Made by a program: the position numbers and the translations under genes. 64,000 nucleotides of DNA from Bacteroidaceae bacterium. Its GTDB lineage: Bacteria > Bacteroidota > Bacteroidia > Bacteroidales > Bacteroidaceae. Below the pieces are notes generated by a model, which was not told the origin of the DNA, made no database searches, and worked only from the letters and a program-made list of their open reading frames with translations. Where the stretch lies: contig JAEEZX010000013.1 in the NCBI GenBank assembly GCA_016292045.1, forward strand, positions 1-64,000, read 5' to 3'. Numbering within the stretch: the first letter of the stretch is position 1; each line of letters opens with the position of its first letter. This document shows positions 28,201 through 36,075 of this stretch, piece by piece.

Positions 28201-28916
28201 CCGATGACCATTGCCAGCGTTATCAGGGTGTGACGAGAGCGGCAAATCCCGCTGTGAAGGAAGCTGTGGAGGCGACGAAGGGTCAGGTGCTCGTATACAG
28301 AAAAGACGATGGAACCTTGGAAATTTGCGACGCCCGCTTCTCAAAATGCTGCGGCGGACGCACGGAGGAGTTCCAATACTGTTGGGAGAACATCAAGAAG
28401 CCGTATCTGCAAAGCGTGGAGGACCCCTGGTGCAACACACAGGACGAGAATATACTGAAGCAAGTGCTCAACGACTATGATATGGAGACACCGGACTTCT
28501 ACCGCTGGCAGGTAGTCCTGCAGCAGGAGGAACTTCACGACCTCTTGAAGGATCATCTCAAGGTGGAGTTCGGAGACATACTGGCTTTGGAACCTGTGGA
28601 GAGAGGTCCTGGCGGACATATTTCGAAACTCAAGATTGTGGGTTCGGAGAGAACGCTTATCATCGGCAAGGAACTGGAGATAAGGAAGGCGCTGTCGCCC
28701 ACACACCTGTATTCATCGGCATTCGACGCAACGCCCATCGACCTCTCGGGCAAGGAGAACGCGCCCGGCAAGGTGCCTGCCGCATTCCGTCTTGACGGAC
28801 GGGGATGGGGTCACGGCGTGGGACTTTGCCAGATAGGTGCTGCTGTGATGGGGCAGAATGGCAAGAATTATAAGGAAATACTGGAATTCTACTATAGGGG
28901 AGCAGAACTCGTATGA
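25233..28916 (+). CDS. Glycosyltransferase 2 / DUF4922 / SpoIID fusion protein
   Basis: This 1227-residue protein joins three enzyme-like parts. Residues 1-200 are an N-terminal region without a recognised domain. Residues 213-440 form a GT2 glycosyltransferase (VVIPVRNRVRTIRDAIESVL; LDSDD at 299-303 as metal-binding DxD). Residues about 521-760 form DUF4922, related to HIT/GalT nucleotidyltransferases, with CxxC in PCFLCDH and a histidine triad-like HMHLQ at 604-608. Residues about 895-1227 form a SpoIID/LytB domain (NELPVEDYLVSVISSEM, GWGHGVGLCQIGA). No signal peptide is seen, which is odd for a SpoIID domain that normally acts on peptidoglycan. The ATG is chosen because it follows the promoter and AAGGAG. 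aroB follows with a 4-nt overlap. Such fusions are known in Bacteroidales but their reaction is not. Confidence 0.88.
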   Translation: MTDIFSNNSLLLEDEKIEGKYVLDGSLGSTHTLRSVARTGSAPYILLHTKPGTVELGYHALHRWETLMEDSGAPWSYADYRTEEPVRLIDYQVGSVRDDFQMGALVMVRRDVLQEYVEQETHVYQFAALYDLRLFCSRRRLPLHIGEFLYRMDETDTRASGVKQFDYVDPRNRAAQVEMERACTRHLRAINAYLHGDEVDVVKLEEGEFPVEATVVIPVRNRVRTIRDAIESVLRQKAPFKYNLMVVDNHSDDGTTEEIDKFQDERLIHIIPDRDDLGIGGCWNRAVHDERVGRFVVQLDSDDLYSGEDTLARIVNQFYEDGAAMVVGSYRICNFQLETLPPGLIDHREWTQQNGRNNALRINGLGAPRAFFTPVLREIQIPNTSYGEDYALGLMISRRYRIGRIYDELYLCRRWEGNSDAALSQEKQNINNLYKDSLRSREIEARQALNRLWQHEVSREEVEAFFRQEVEQWQLAATNYRNLEQQVQSRALPIGETDMTVQWNPSRIVSTAAKVDAKSIEERPCFLCDHNRPKEQHALKMERHYQILVNPFPILPRHFTIPSRRHTPQSIWAHFSTMRRMAWTMPEDIVFYNGAQCGASCPDHMHLQAGSRGVMPLERDWKIWENHLRRLFPLTGAGAAQMQEAGNTSDRCGLYLLEDWVSPVFVIRSLPTEPDSLLCQRIYKALPVVEGEAEPRMNLVTWRQEGGVGREDEIVTLIFPRKKHRPSCYPDIMVSPGALDMGGLIITPREEDFKVMTPELAADILREVTLSEEELQPVIEAVTDKEPAEKDAAKPSVQTDDLPLKEEMEGAKVTVGIKTAPSLRFNINGEYTAKGQTVTGEQVVVCEEGSIRWNGQLYRNLSFSPVTEDATFSMSDVTIGVKFHWERQETQTFQGKLRLVVDEEKIVAINELPVEDYLVSVISSEMKATSSLEFLKASAVISRSWLYAQMDRRRHHSDSDRPAFFAFTKTSKEYIRWHDREEHTIFDVCADDHCQRYQGVTRAANPAVKEAVEATKGQVLVYRKDDGTLEICDARFSKCCGGRTEEFQYCWENIKKPYLQSVEDPWCNTQDENILKQVLNDYDMETPDFYRWQVVLQQEELHDLLKDHLKVEFGDILALEPVERGPGGHISKLKIVGSERTLIIGKELEIRKALSPTHLYSSAFDATPIDLSGKENAPGKVPAAFRLDGRGWGHGVGLCQIGAAVMGQNGKNYKEILEFYYRGAELV

Positions 28917-29962
28917 AACAGAATATTGTCTTTACCGCAACGCTCGGAAATGCCCTCGAGAAGGCCGTCGGGGGAGTGAGGCACGACCGTCTGTTCTGTC
29001 TCACCGACGAGACGACGCTGCAGCTCTGCTGGCCTCTGGTGAAGGATGTGCCTGCAATGCGGGACGCCCGGATGATAACCATCAAGGCCGGTGACGAGCA
29101 CAAGACGCTGGAGTCGCTCTCAAGCGTGTGGAGCGCGCTGCAGCAGGGAGGTGCCACGAGACGTTCGCTGCTGGTGAATCTTGGCGGCGGGATGGTGACA
29201 GATCTCGGAGGCTTTGCAGCCAGTACGTTTAAAAGAGGTATGGCATATATCAATGTGCCGACGACGCTGCTCAGTCAGGTGGATGCCTCGGTCGGAGGCA
29301 AGACGGGAGTGAACTTCGGAGGGCTGAAGAATGAAATAGGCGTATTCAGCGAAGCCGATACAGTAATAATAGCAACGGACTTCCTTAGGAGTCTCGATGA
29401 GGAGAACCTGTTGTCGGGCTACGCCGAAATGCTGAAGCACGGTCTGCTTGATACGGAGGCTCATTGGGCATCGCTGATGCGGGAACCGTTCTCGCTCTTT
29501 GAGGGCGAAGAGGGACGCGCACTGATAGAAAGGAGTGTTGCGGTGAAGGAACGCATCGTGACGGAAGATCCGACGGAGAAAGGGCTGCGCAAAGCACTGA
29601 ATCTGGGGCACACCGTGGGACACGCCCTCGAGAGTCTGGCGCTGAAGAGGCAGCAGCCCGTGCTGCACGGATACGCTGTGGCGTGGGGACTGGTGAGCGA
29701 GCTCTTCCTTTCCAATATCAAGGAGCAGTTCCCGACGGACAGACTGAGACAGATGACCCGCTATATCTTCGACCACTACGGCAAGATGGCAATCACGTGC
29801 GACGACTATCCCGTGCTGTTGGAACTGATGAGTCACGACAAGAAGAACGAGGCGGGCGTTATCAATTTCACTTTACTCGGTGGAATCGGTGATATACGTA
29901 TCAATCGTCAGGCGACAAAAGAAGAAATATACGAATCCTTAGACTTCTATAGAGAATCATGA
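28913..29962 (+). CDS. aroB: 3-dehydroquinate synthase
   Basis: AroB is the second enzyme of the shikimate pathway; it cyclises DAHP to 3-dehydroquinate using NAD and a divalent metal. The 349-residue protein has GGGMVTDLGGFAASTFKRG, VPTTLLSQVDASVGGKTG, NEIGVF and the metal-site LNLGHTVGHALE. It overlaps both neighbours by 4 nt. Its placement between a glycosyltransferase fusion and a secreted glycosidase has no obvious metabolic reason. Confidence 0.96.
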   Translation: MKQNIVFTATLGNALEKAVGGVRHDRLFCLTDETTLQLCWPLVKDVPAMRDARMITIKAGDEHKTLESLSSVWSALQQGGATRRSLLVNLGGGMVTDLGGFAASTFKRGMAYINVPTTLLSQVDASVGGKTGVNFGGLKNEIGVFSEADTVIIATDFLRSLDEENLLSGYAEMLKHGLLDTEAHWASLMREPFSLFEGEEGRALIERSVAVKERIVTEDPTEKGLRKALNLGHTVGHALESLALKRQQPVLHGYAVAWGLVSELFLSNIKEQFPTDRLRQMTRYIFDHYGKMAITCDDYPVLLELMSHDKKNEAGVINFTLLGGIGDIRINRQATKEEIYESLDFYRES

Positions 29963-30969
29963 AAAAGACATTGTATTGCGCGCTGTTGGCGCTCTCGTGC
30001 ATCATGAATGCAGAGGCAAAGAAAATTGAGTTGGGGAAGAACCCCGTCCTGCCGGAGTTTCATGCCGACCCCGAAGTGTTGTACTCACAGAAGACGGGGT
30101 GCTATTACATATACTCCACCACCGATGGTGCGAGAGGTTGGGGCGGATACTATTTCACTGTGTTCTCCTCGAAGGACCTGAAGCACTGGTGCCACAAAGG
30201 TATTATGCTGGATCTGGCAACCGACCAGGTGCCCTGGGCTGTGGGAAATGCGTGGGCTCCCTGTATAGAAGAGGTGAAACAGGCGGACGGAAGTTACAAA
30301 TACTATTTCTACTACAGCGGACACGACAAAGAACGCAACCGCAAGAGTATCGGTGTGGCGATAGCAGACGATCCCGAGGGACCGTTCACAGATTTGGGTT
30401 TCCCTATTGTAACGGAACTGCCGGAAGGACAGCGCGGTGGACAGCAGATTGACGTAGACGTATTCCGCGACCCGGTGAGCGGTAAACATTATCTCTACTG
30501 GGGCAACGGCTATATGGCAGGTGCCGAACTGGAAGACAATATGCTGACGGTGAAGAAGGAGACTGTGACACTGATGACTCCGCAGGGCGGTACGTTGCAG
30601 GATTACGCATATAGAGAAGCCCCGTATGTGTTCTACCGCAAGGGAACCTACTACTTCATGTGGAGTGTTGATGATACAGGCTCTCCTAACTATCACGTGG
30701 CATACGGTACGAGCAAATCACCGCTTGGTCCCATAGAAGTGGCGAAAGACCCTGTGATACTGATACAGGATCCGTCGAAGGAAATCTATGGTACTGCGCA
30801 TAATAGCGTGCTGCAGATTCCCGGTAAGGACGAATGGTATATCGTTTACCACCGTATTAACAAGAACTATATGCACAGGGATATGGGACCGGGATTCCAC
30901 AGGGAAACGTGCATCGATAGGATGTACTTCAATGAAGACGGAACAATACAAAAAGTGAAGGTGCATTAA
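29959..30969 (+). CDS. Secreted glycoside hydrolase family 43
   Basis: This is a 336-residue protein with a signal peptide (1-20, ending NAEA) and one five-bladed propeller. FHADPEV carries the GH43 catalytic base aspartate (D37). FRDPVSGKHYLYWG resembles the pKa-modulating aspartate blade, and REAPYVFYRKGTYYFMWS supplies the acid glutamate. Activity would be on arabinan, xylan or galactan side chains; the sequence alone does not say which. The start overlaps aroB by 4 nt. The final codons form half of a hairpin that terminates the convergent receptor gene. Confidence 0.9.
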   Translation: MKKTLYCALLALSCIMNAEAKKIELGKNPVLPEFHADPEVLYSQKTGCYYIYSTTDGARGWGGYYFTVFSSKDLKHWCHKGIMLDLATDQVPWAVGNAWAPCIEEVKQADGSYKYYFYYSGHDKERNRKSIGVAIADDPEGPFTDLGFPIVTELPEGQRGGQQIDVDVFRDPVSGKHYLYWGNGYMAGAELEDNMLTVKKETVTLMTPQGGTLQDYAYREAPYVFYRKGTYYFMWSVDDTGSPNYHVAYGTSKSPLGPIEVAKDPVILIQDPSKEIYGTAHNSVLQIPGKDEWYIVYHRINKNYMHRDMGPGFHRETCIDRMYFNEDGTIQKVKVH

Positions 30970-30981
30970 CGGCACCTTCAC
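30955..30981 (-). terminator. Terminator of the TonB-receptor-like gene, inside the GH43 end
   Basis: GTGAAGGTGC (30955-30964) and GCACCTTCAC (30972-30981) make a perfect 10-bp stem with a 7-nt loop that contains the GH43 stop codon. On the minus strand TTTTTGTATTG follows, a good U-tract, so it should terminate transcripts of the gene at 31016-34105. On the plus strand the tail is weak. Confidence 0.7.
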
Positions 30982-31015
30982 TCGTATATATAGGAAGCGT
31001 TCTTTGACTTTTTGA

Positions 31016-34000
31016 TTAGCGTCTCCCACCGGGAGCACCTCCGGGAGCACCTCCGGGAGCACCGCCACCGCCGCGTCCTTCACGACCGGCACGGCCGGCT
31101 TCTGCGTTGCTCATATTTCTACCCGGTCCCATGGCAGCTCGGGCTTCGCTGTTACCGAGAAGGTTGAGCTTATAGATAACGTGGGCCATGAGATATGAGT
31201 GAATGGTATTGGTGTATGTGTCGCTACGCTGTGTGGCGGAAATGGAGCGTGAGATGTTGCTGCGCTCTTTCAGAATGTCGAACCATTGAATGGAAATTGC
31301 AAGATCCTGCCCGCGGAGCCACTTCTTAAAGTTCTGCGAGATTTGAGCGTTCCAGATAAGTTCTGTCGTATTCATCGCCTCATCGCTGTAACCGCGACGG
31401 TATTGCGGGCCGATATCTGTGGAGAAACTCATATCCCAGGGTGTTGAGATGAGAAAACTGCCGCCGTAGTTGAAACTCCAGGTGTCGAGATTAGCATTCT
31501 TCTGCTGGTCGTTGCGTGCGTGCTGGTAGTTGAAACCACCGTTGAGACTGGCCTCAACAGTACTGGTTTCACCATAGTCCATACGGAAATTGAAACGCAA
31601 CGTCTCGCCGACATTCGTGGAACGGGTTGTAGCTTTGTTTAGAGGCACGCGGTCGAAGAGTGCAGCCATCTGCTCCATCGTAGTCACGGTGCTGGTGCCG
31701 ATGTAGTCGGAGATATTTACCGAACTACTGATGAAACCGACAGAGTTATTGTGCGATAGCACGGTGTTGGTGCTGATATTAAATAGTTTCTTGCTACCGA
31801 GAGCAGTATTGAACATAAGGTTGCCGCCAACGTTCCAGTTACCGTCAATGTTCATGGGACGGGAGTAGCGGTTGCCGGTGGTTTCATCGTAGATGGTGGC
31901 GTTGGAAATGCTGCGGTCAGTCATTGAGAAATAGGAATACACCGACCAACCCATCTGCCGCTCTGTCTCGTATCCGTTATAGAAGAGGTTGAAATTATTT
32001 GTCCAACTGCTCTCCAGACCAGCATTACCGGCTGTCACATTCTGCTTGTTACTGTTGTCGATGACTTCGATGAGATTTGTCATGGAAGGCTGTGACATTC
32101 CGCCGTTGTAGCGGGCACGCAACTGTGATGTCTTGGATATGCGCCAGCGGACGTCCAGACGTGGTGCCCAGTTGAAGACGTGGCGCGTTACTGTCGTGTC
32201 GAGCCGATGTTTTTTGTAGTCGAGAAGTGTCTTCTGCGGCTGGAAAGAAACGCCAGCATTGATGCGTAACTCCTGTTCGTTTTCGAACTTCTTATTATAA
32301 CGCGCCATGATATTCGCATCGTGGTTATATTCGTTGTAAGTGGCATATTGGGAATTCACCCAGTCCTGCACGAGTGTTACCGTGTCAATGCCGGGGATAT
32401 TTCCAAAATACAAATCTTCCGGTGTCAGACCACGCTGTGCAATCTCTTCTCTGCTGAGCAGGGAATCCAAACTGTAAACGCTACGGTCGGAATCTGAGAA
32501 ACGGTATTGGAACTGATAAGAGGCCTGAAGATTAATATTGCTGGTTATGGGTTCTGTGTAAGAGACACGTCCCCGGATATTCCAACTCTCGGAGGGATTT
32601 ACATTGCGTTGGCGTGTGTAGTCGTAAGCACCTTCCGATTTCTGGTAGTAGTTGACGAGAGAAAGGGAATGTGAGAGAGAGGAATTCTTGTTGAAACCAC
32701 CTGCAGCATTAAGAGTAATGTTACGTCCGGGTTTTCCGAGACGGCGGTTAATCTGGAAGTCCATGTTACCGCTATTTGTCACACCCTCGGAATTGGTGAT
32801 ACGATGGTTACTGTTGACACGTATTTCTGCAGGATCGTCGTAATTGATATACTGGTGGAGAGGATCCGACAAGTATTTGAAAGGATCTTGATTAAAAGTG
32901 ACAGATTCAGATTCGCCGTTGTTATGGTTTTCGCTGTGAGAATAGCTGGGACGGAAAATAAGATTCGTCATAGAGTCAGGTTTCCACTCTAGACGGAAAT
33001 CGGCATTCAGATTCCAGTTGACAGGATTGGAAGAGGACGAGGAGTTGGTCCATTTGCTGGAACCGGTAAGGAAAGTTTCTGAATTGGTGAGTGACTCGTT
33101 TTCCGTGGAAGTGCGTGAGAATCGTACGTTGCCGCCGGTTTTCAGAAGTCCAGCCTCGTTATCTTTTTTGCCATTCTCCCATGCAAAGTTGATGCCACCC
33201 ATCTGGCTGGTTACAATGCCGGCACCACCACCGCCACCGCGTCCTCCTCTTCCGCCCCAACCACCCATAGAACGGTCGTTAATATTGTTGGCAGAACCGA
33301 TAAGAGAGAAATGGTAGTTGTCCATGAATCGGTTTATGGAGAGCTTGCCGGAGTAGCGGTCCTCCGTACCGTATGCACCGTCTGCATTGACAAGCCACCC
33401 TTCTTTCATACCTTTTTTAACAGTAAGATCAAGAACCGTCTCTTCATCTCCATCGTCAATGCCGGTGACACGACTATAATCAGACTTACGCTCGTAGGAC
33501 TTAATCTTTTCTATCATCTTCGTGGGAAGATTCTTCATCGCCATCTTGGTGTCGTTAGAGAAGAACTCTTTTCCGTCCACCATAATCTTCTTTATGGACT
33601 TACCATTAATGGTAATATTGCCGTCATCGTCAACTTCCGCTCCGGGAAGTTTCTTTACCAGTTCTTCCAACATGGCACCTTCTGCCGTACGGAATGCAGC
33701 TGCATTGTAAACAAAGGTATCTTCCTTCATTTCTACTTGAGCAAGTTTTGCTTCCACGACGGCTTCCTTCATTATCTGTGCGTTCTCATCGAGTGAAATT
33801 ACACCGAGGTCATAGTTTTTCTTTTTGGATTGTAATGTAATGTCGCGCAGATGAGTCTGATAACCCATAAAACTTACCTTGAGAAGGTATCGTCCGGCTT
33901 TTACTGCAGGTAGAGAGAATGTGCCGTTTACATTCGCAGCACCACCCGTCACCTGTGAGGAATCCTTTGGAGAGAGGAGTAATACCGTTGCACCGGGAAG

Positions 34001-34105
34001 CGATTCCCCTGTGCTAGTCTCTGTTACTTTACCGGTAACGGTAACTTTCTGTGCTCCCACAGCCAAAGAAATAAACGTCAAAAAGAGTAATAGAAAAGAT
34101 TTCAT
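31016..34105 (-). CDS. TonB-receptor-like outer-membrane barrel protein
   Basis: This is a 1029-residue outer-membrane protein with a signal peptide (1-18). A carboxypeptidase-regulatory-like domain (about 22-105: VTVTGKVTETSTGESLPG) is followed by a plug-like region (LEELVKKLPGAEVDDDGNI) and a long barrel of the OMP_b-brl_3 type. The plug lacks a clear TonB box that I can see. An extracellular loop near residue 275-290 is glycine-rich (MGGWGGRGGRGGGGGAG). The C-terminus is unusual: after the last barrel strand come glycine-rich repeats ending GGAPGGAPGGAPGGRR, encoded by 12-bp repeats. The usual terminal aromatic residue is therefore absent. Its ligand is unknown, and no SusD-like partner is adjacent. 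Confidence 0.85.
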   Translation of the reverse strand: MKSFLLLFLTFISLAVGAQKVTVTGKVTETSTGESLPGATVLLLSPKDSSQVTGGAANVNGTFSLPAVKAGRYLLKVSFMGYQTHLRDITLQSKKKNYDLGVISLDENAQIMKEAVVEAKLAQVEMKEDTFVYNAAAFRTAEGAMLEELVKKLPGAEVDDDGNITINGKSIKKIMVDGKEFFSNDTKMAMKNLPTKMIEKIKSYERKSDYSRVTGIDDGDEETVLDLTVKKGMKEGWLVNADGAYGTEDRYSGKLSINRFMDNYHFSLIGSANNINDRSMGGWGGRGGRGGGGGAGIVTSQMGGINFAWENGKKDNEAGLLKTGGNVRFSRTSTENESLTNSETFLTGSSKWTNSSSSSNPVNWNLNADFRLEWKPDSMTNLIFRPSYSHSENHNNGESESVTFNQDPFKYLSDPLHQYINYDDPAEIRVNSNHRITNSEGVTNSGNMDFQINRRLGKPGRNITLNAAGGFNKNSSLSHSLSLVNYYQKSEGAYDYTRQRNVNPSESWNIRGRVSYTEPITSNINLQASYQFQYRFSDSDRSVYSLDSLLSREEIAQRGLTPEDLYFGNIPGIDTVTLVQDWVNSQYATYNEYNHDANIMARYNKKFENEQELRINAGVSFQPQKTLLDYKKHRLDTTVTRHVFNWAPRLDVRWRISKTSQLRARYNGGMSQPSMTNLIEVIDNSNKQNVTAGNAGLESSWTNNFNLFYNGYETERQMGWSVYSYFSMTDRSISNATIYDETTGNRYSRPMNIDGNWNVGGNLMFNTALGSKKLFNISTNTVLSHNNSVGFISSSVNISDYIGTSTVTTMEQMAALFDRVPLNKATTRSTNVGETLRFNFRMDYGETSTVEASLNGGFNYQHARNDQQKNANLDTWSFNYGGSFLISTPWDMSFSTDIGPQYRRGYSDEAMNTTELIWNAQISQNFKKWLRGQDLAISIQWFDILKERSNISRSISATQRSDTYTNTIHSYLMAHVIYKLNLLGNSEARAAMGPGRNMSNAEAGRAGREGRGGGGAPGGAPGGAPGGRR
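31031..31066. repeat. 12-bp tandem repeat encoding Gly-Ala-Pro units
   Basis: GGGAGCACCTCC occurs at 31031-31042 and 31043-31054, and with one change at 31055-31066. Read on the minus strand the units encode GGAP repeats at the C-terminus of the barrel protein. Such repeats can change in copy number without breaking the frame. Confidence 0.9.
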
Positions 34106-34190
34106 ACAGTTTTAAGACCGGTGTTGTAACAAAAGGTTTATTTGACGAAAAGGTTTTATGGTGCAAAAAAATGTTAAGAGTAAATGTGTT

Positions 34191-34223
34191 ATAAAGAAAA
34201 GAAGGCAACCATCGGCTGCCTTC
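34191..34223 (-). terminator. Rho-independent terminator of tRNA-Pro
   Basis: GAAGGCAACC (34201-34210) and GGCTGCCTTC (34214-34223) form a 10-bp stem with one G-U pair and a 3-nt loop. On the minus strand TTTTCTTTAT follows. It lies immediately after the tRNA 3' end. Confidence 0.85.
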
Positions 34224-34228
34224 TTTTG

Positions 34229-34303
34229 TCGGGATGACAAGATTCGAACTTGCGACCACACGCCCCCCAGACGCGTACTCTAACCGGGCTGAGCTACATC
34301 CCG
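34229..34303 (-). tRNA. tRNA-Pro (anticodon GGG)
   Basis: The minus strand folds into a full cloverleaf. The acceptor arms CGGGATG and CATCCCG pair perfectly, with discriminator A at 34229. The D arm is GCTC...GAGT. The anticodon stem is CGCGT/GCGTG, with loop CTGGGGG giving anticodon GGG after U33. The T arm is GCAAG-TTCGAAT-CTTGT. CCA is not encoded. GGG reads CCC and CCU codons. Confidence 0.95.
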
Positions 34304-34319
34304 CTCCTTTTTGCGAGTG

Positions 34320-34327
34320 CAAAGGTA
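34320..34327 (-). promoter_or_regulatory. -7 box TACCTTTG for tRNA-Pro
   Basis: The minus-strand TACCTTTG lies 16 bp before the tRNA 5' end. A TTTG lies about 18 bp upstream of it, consistent with a -33 element. Confidence 0.75.
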
Positions 34328-34434
34328 CGGAGTTTTTTTCAAATACAAACCTCACAGACGTTAAAATTCCTTAAAATTGTCACTTTTGAAAGTATGAGAT
34401 TAGAAATAGAGTCTGTCTTACGCGAGAAAATTAG

Positions 34435-34442
34435 TACCTTTG
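34435..34442 (+). promoter_or_regulatory. -7 box TACCTTTG for the aroA-porW-porX unit
   Basis: TACCTTTG ends 17 bp before the aroA ATG at 34460. It is the only consensus box seen before the run aroA, small acidic protein, porW, porX. Confidence 0.7.
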
Positions 34443-34459
34443 CAGCGTAAAGCAAAAAA

Positions 34460-35761
34460 ATGTTCATTAGGATGTCATCGAAGACGTTATATAGGCCGAC
34501 TTGCATTCCCGAAGTGATACACCTGCCTGCCAGTAAGAGTATATCAAACCGTGCGCTAATTATATCTGCATTGGCACAAAGGAATACATACTCTAGTTTA
34601 GAGAACGATTGTCGGCTTGAAAACATTTCTGATTGTGATGATAGCCGGGTCGTAGTGCGTGCGCTTGCGCAATGTAAAGGTAGGGTAGTGGAGGATAAAG
34701 AGCCTCTTGTTGTTGACATAATGGCTGCTGGAACAGCAATGCGTTTTTTAACGGCTTATTTTTCTGTGAGTGAGGGAACGTATATTCTCACCGGAACGGA
34801 ACGCATGCGACACCGCCCCATTTCCATATTGGTGGATGCCCTGCGCTCTATGGGCGCTAATATAAAATATGAATGCGAGGAAGGATTCCCTCCCCTTCGA
34901 ATTCAGGGTGGTATTTTGCGGGGCGGAGAGGTGAGTGTGTCAGGGCAGGTGAGCAGCCAGTATGTGAGTGCGCTGATGATGATAGCCCCTGTCATGAGAG
35001 ATGGACTGACACTTCGTTTGGAGGGTGATATTGTGAGCCGCCCATATATTGACATGACGATGTCTTTGATGAGGGCATTCGGAGCAGATGTGGAATGGGC
35101 AGACGAAAGAACTATCCGTGTGTTTCCGAAGCCTTATAGACCGACATCTTATGGGGTGGAGAGTGACTGGAGTGCGGCATCGTATTGGTACGAACTGGTG
35201 GCTCTAGCCGGAGGAGAAATGTTTATGCCCCGGCTTTATAGGGATAGTGTTCAGGGTGACAGCAGAGTGAGAGAGTTCTTTGAATCTCTTGGGGTAAAAA
35301 CTGAATTTACTGCTGGGGGAGCAAAAATCTATAAGGAGAGAGGGCGTTGTGGGAGAAACGAGCAGGAGCCGTTGGTTCTTAATCTGGTGGAACAGCCGGA
35401 TTTGGCACAGACATTGGTCTGTACATGTGCTTTTATGGGTAAGGCATTCTATTTTACGGGGTTGCAGAGCCTTAAAATTAAGGAGACGGATCGTATCAAG
35501 GCTCTTCGCACAGAATTGCATAAGTTGGGATATAATATAGAAGAGAAAGATGATAGCGTTCTTTTCTGGAATCCGATGAAGGATATAGCTCGTAAAGATT
35601 TTGAGGAAACAGTGGCTATTGACACATATGACGATCACCGCATGGCAATGTCATTCGCTTTTGCCTGTGTGCCTTTTGGGAAAATTACAATCAACAATCC
35701 AGAGGTAGTAAGTAAGTCGTACCCTACATTCTGGGCAGAATTTCCGCAAAATGAAAAATGA
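34460..35761 (+). CDS. aroA: 3-phosphoshikimate 1-carboxyvinyltransferase (EPSP synthase)
   Basis: AroA transfers enolpyruvate from PEP to shikimate-3-phosphate. The 433-residue protein has LPASKSISNRALIISAL with the substrate-binding lysine and serine, MAAGTAMRFLTAYF (the PEP/glyphosate loop region), VSGQVSSQYVSALMM, and the C-terminal KIKETDRIKALRTEL and YDDHRMAMSFA. A second possible ATG lies at 34472; the first is kept because of its promoter distance. Its 3' end overlaps the next small gene by 11 nt. Confidence 0.95.
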   Translation: MFIRMSSKTLYRPTCIPEVIHLPASKSISNRALIISALAQRNTYSSLENDCRLENISDCDDSRVVVRALAQCKGRVVEDKEPLVVDIMAAGTAMRFLTAYFSVSEGTYILTGTERMRHRPISILVDALRSMGANIKYECEEGFPPLRIQGGILRGGEVSVSGQVSSQYVSALMMIAPVMRDGLTLRLEGDIVSRPYIDMTMSLMRAFGADVEWADERTIRVFPKPYRPTSYGVESDWSAASYWYELVALAGGEMFMPRLYRDSVQGDSRVREFFESLGVKTEFTAGGAKIYKERGRCGRNEQEPLVLNLVEQPDLAQTLVCTCAFMGKAFYFTGLQSLKIKETDRIKALRTELHKLGYNIEEKDDSVLFWNPMKDIARKDFEETVAIDTYDDHRMAMSFAFACVPFGKITINNPEVVSKSYPTFWAEFPQNEK

Positions 35762-36047
35762 AGATTTTGAATGCTGCGGGCAGCACGAGGTATGTGAAAA
35801 GGAAAGTCTGTTGGCAGCGGTCAGCAAGGAGATAGAATACTACGAAGACGAGGAGTTGGATCGTTTTCGAGGAAAGGAAGCGGATGAGTACTCTAACGAT
35901 GAAATCGAGGAATTTCGTTATGTATTAGAAACAATGAGGGAGGATGAGGTGGCTGGATGGTGTCGCTCGCTCCAATTAAGGGCGATTACTTTGCCAGAGG
36001 CGCTGAAAGACGAGGTGCTGATGATTGTGGGGGAACTAAGACAATAA
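35751..36047 (+). CDS. Small acidic hypothetical protein
   Basis: This 98-residue, strongly acidic protein belongs to no family that I can name. It starts inside the end of aroA (11-nt overlap) with MKNEDFECCGQHEVCEKES, which has three cysteines within ten residues (CC and C). An acidic helical stretch follows (DEELDRFRGKEADEYSNDEI), and then a more hydrophobic C-terminal helix (LPEALKDEVLMIVGEL). It has no signal peptide. Similar small proteins are found in this position in other Bacteroidales as I recall, but this is not checked. The cysteine cluster might bind a metal. Confidence 0.7.
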   Translation: MKNEDFECCGQHEVCEKESLLAAVSKEIEYYEDEELDRFRGKEADEYSNDEIEEFRYVLETMREDEVAGWCRSLQLRAITLPEALKDEVLMIVGELRQ

Positions 36048-36075
36048 ATGTTGGCACTATGTCGTTTTGTATGTG

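Noticed and set aside
26529-28211. Minus-strand open frame of 560 codons opposite the GT2/DUF4922/SpoIID fusion
   Set aside because: Translation is rich in His, Arg and Leu without motifs, as expected of an antisense shadow; the plus-strand domains are clear.
31031-31066. CRISPR-like array
   Set aside because: The units are 12 bp, directly adjacent and in frame within a coding sequence; there are no spacers.
34106-34190. Promoter of the TonB-receptor-like gene
   Set aside because: Two minus-strand AACCTTTT-like stretches are present, but neither fits TAnnTTTG properly.
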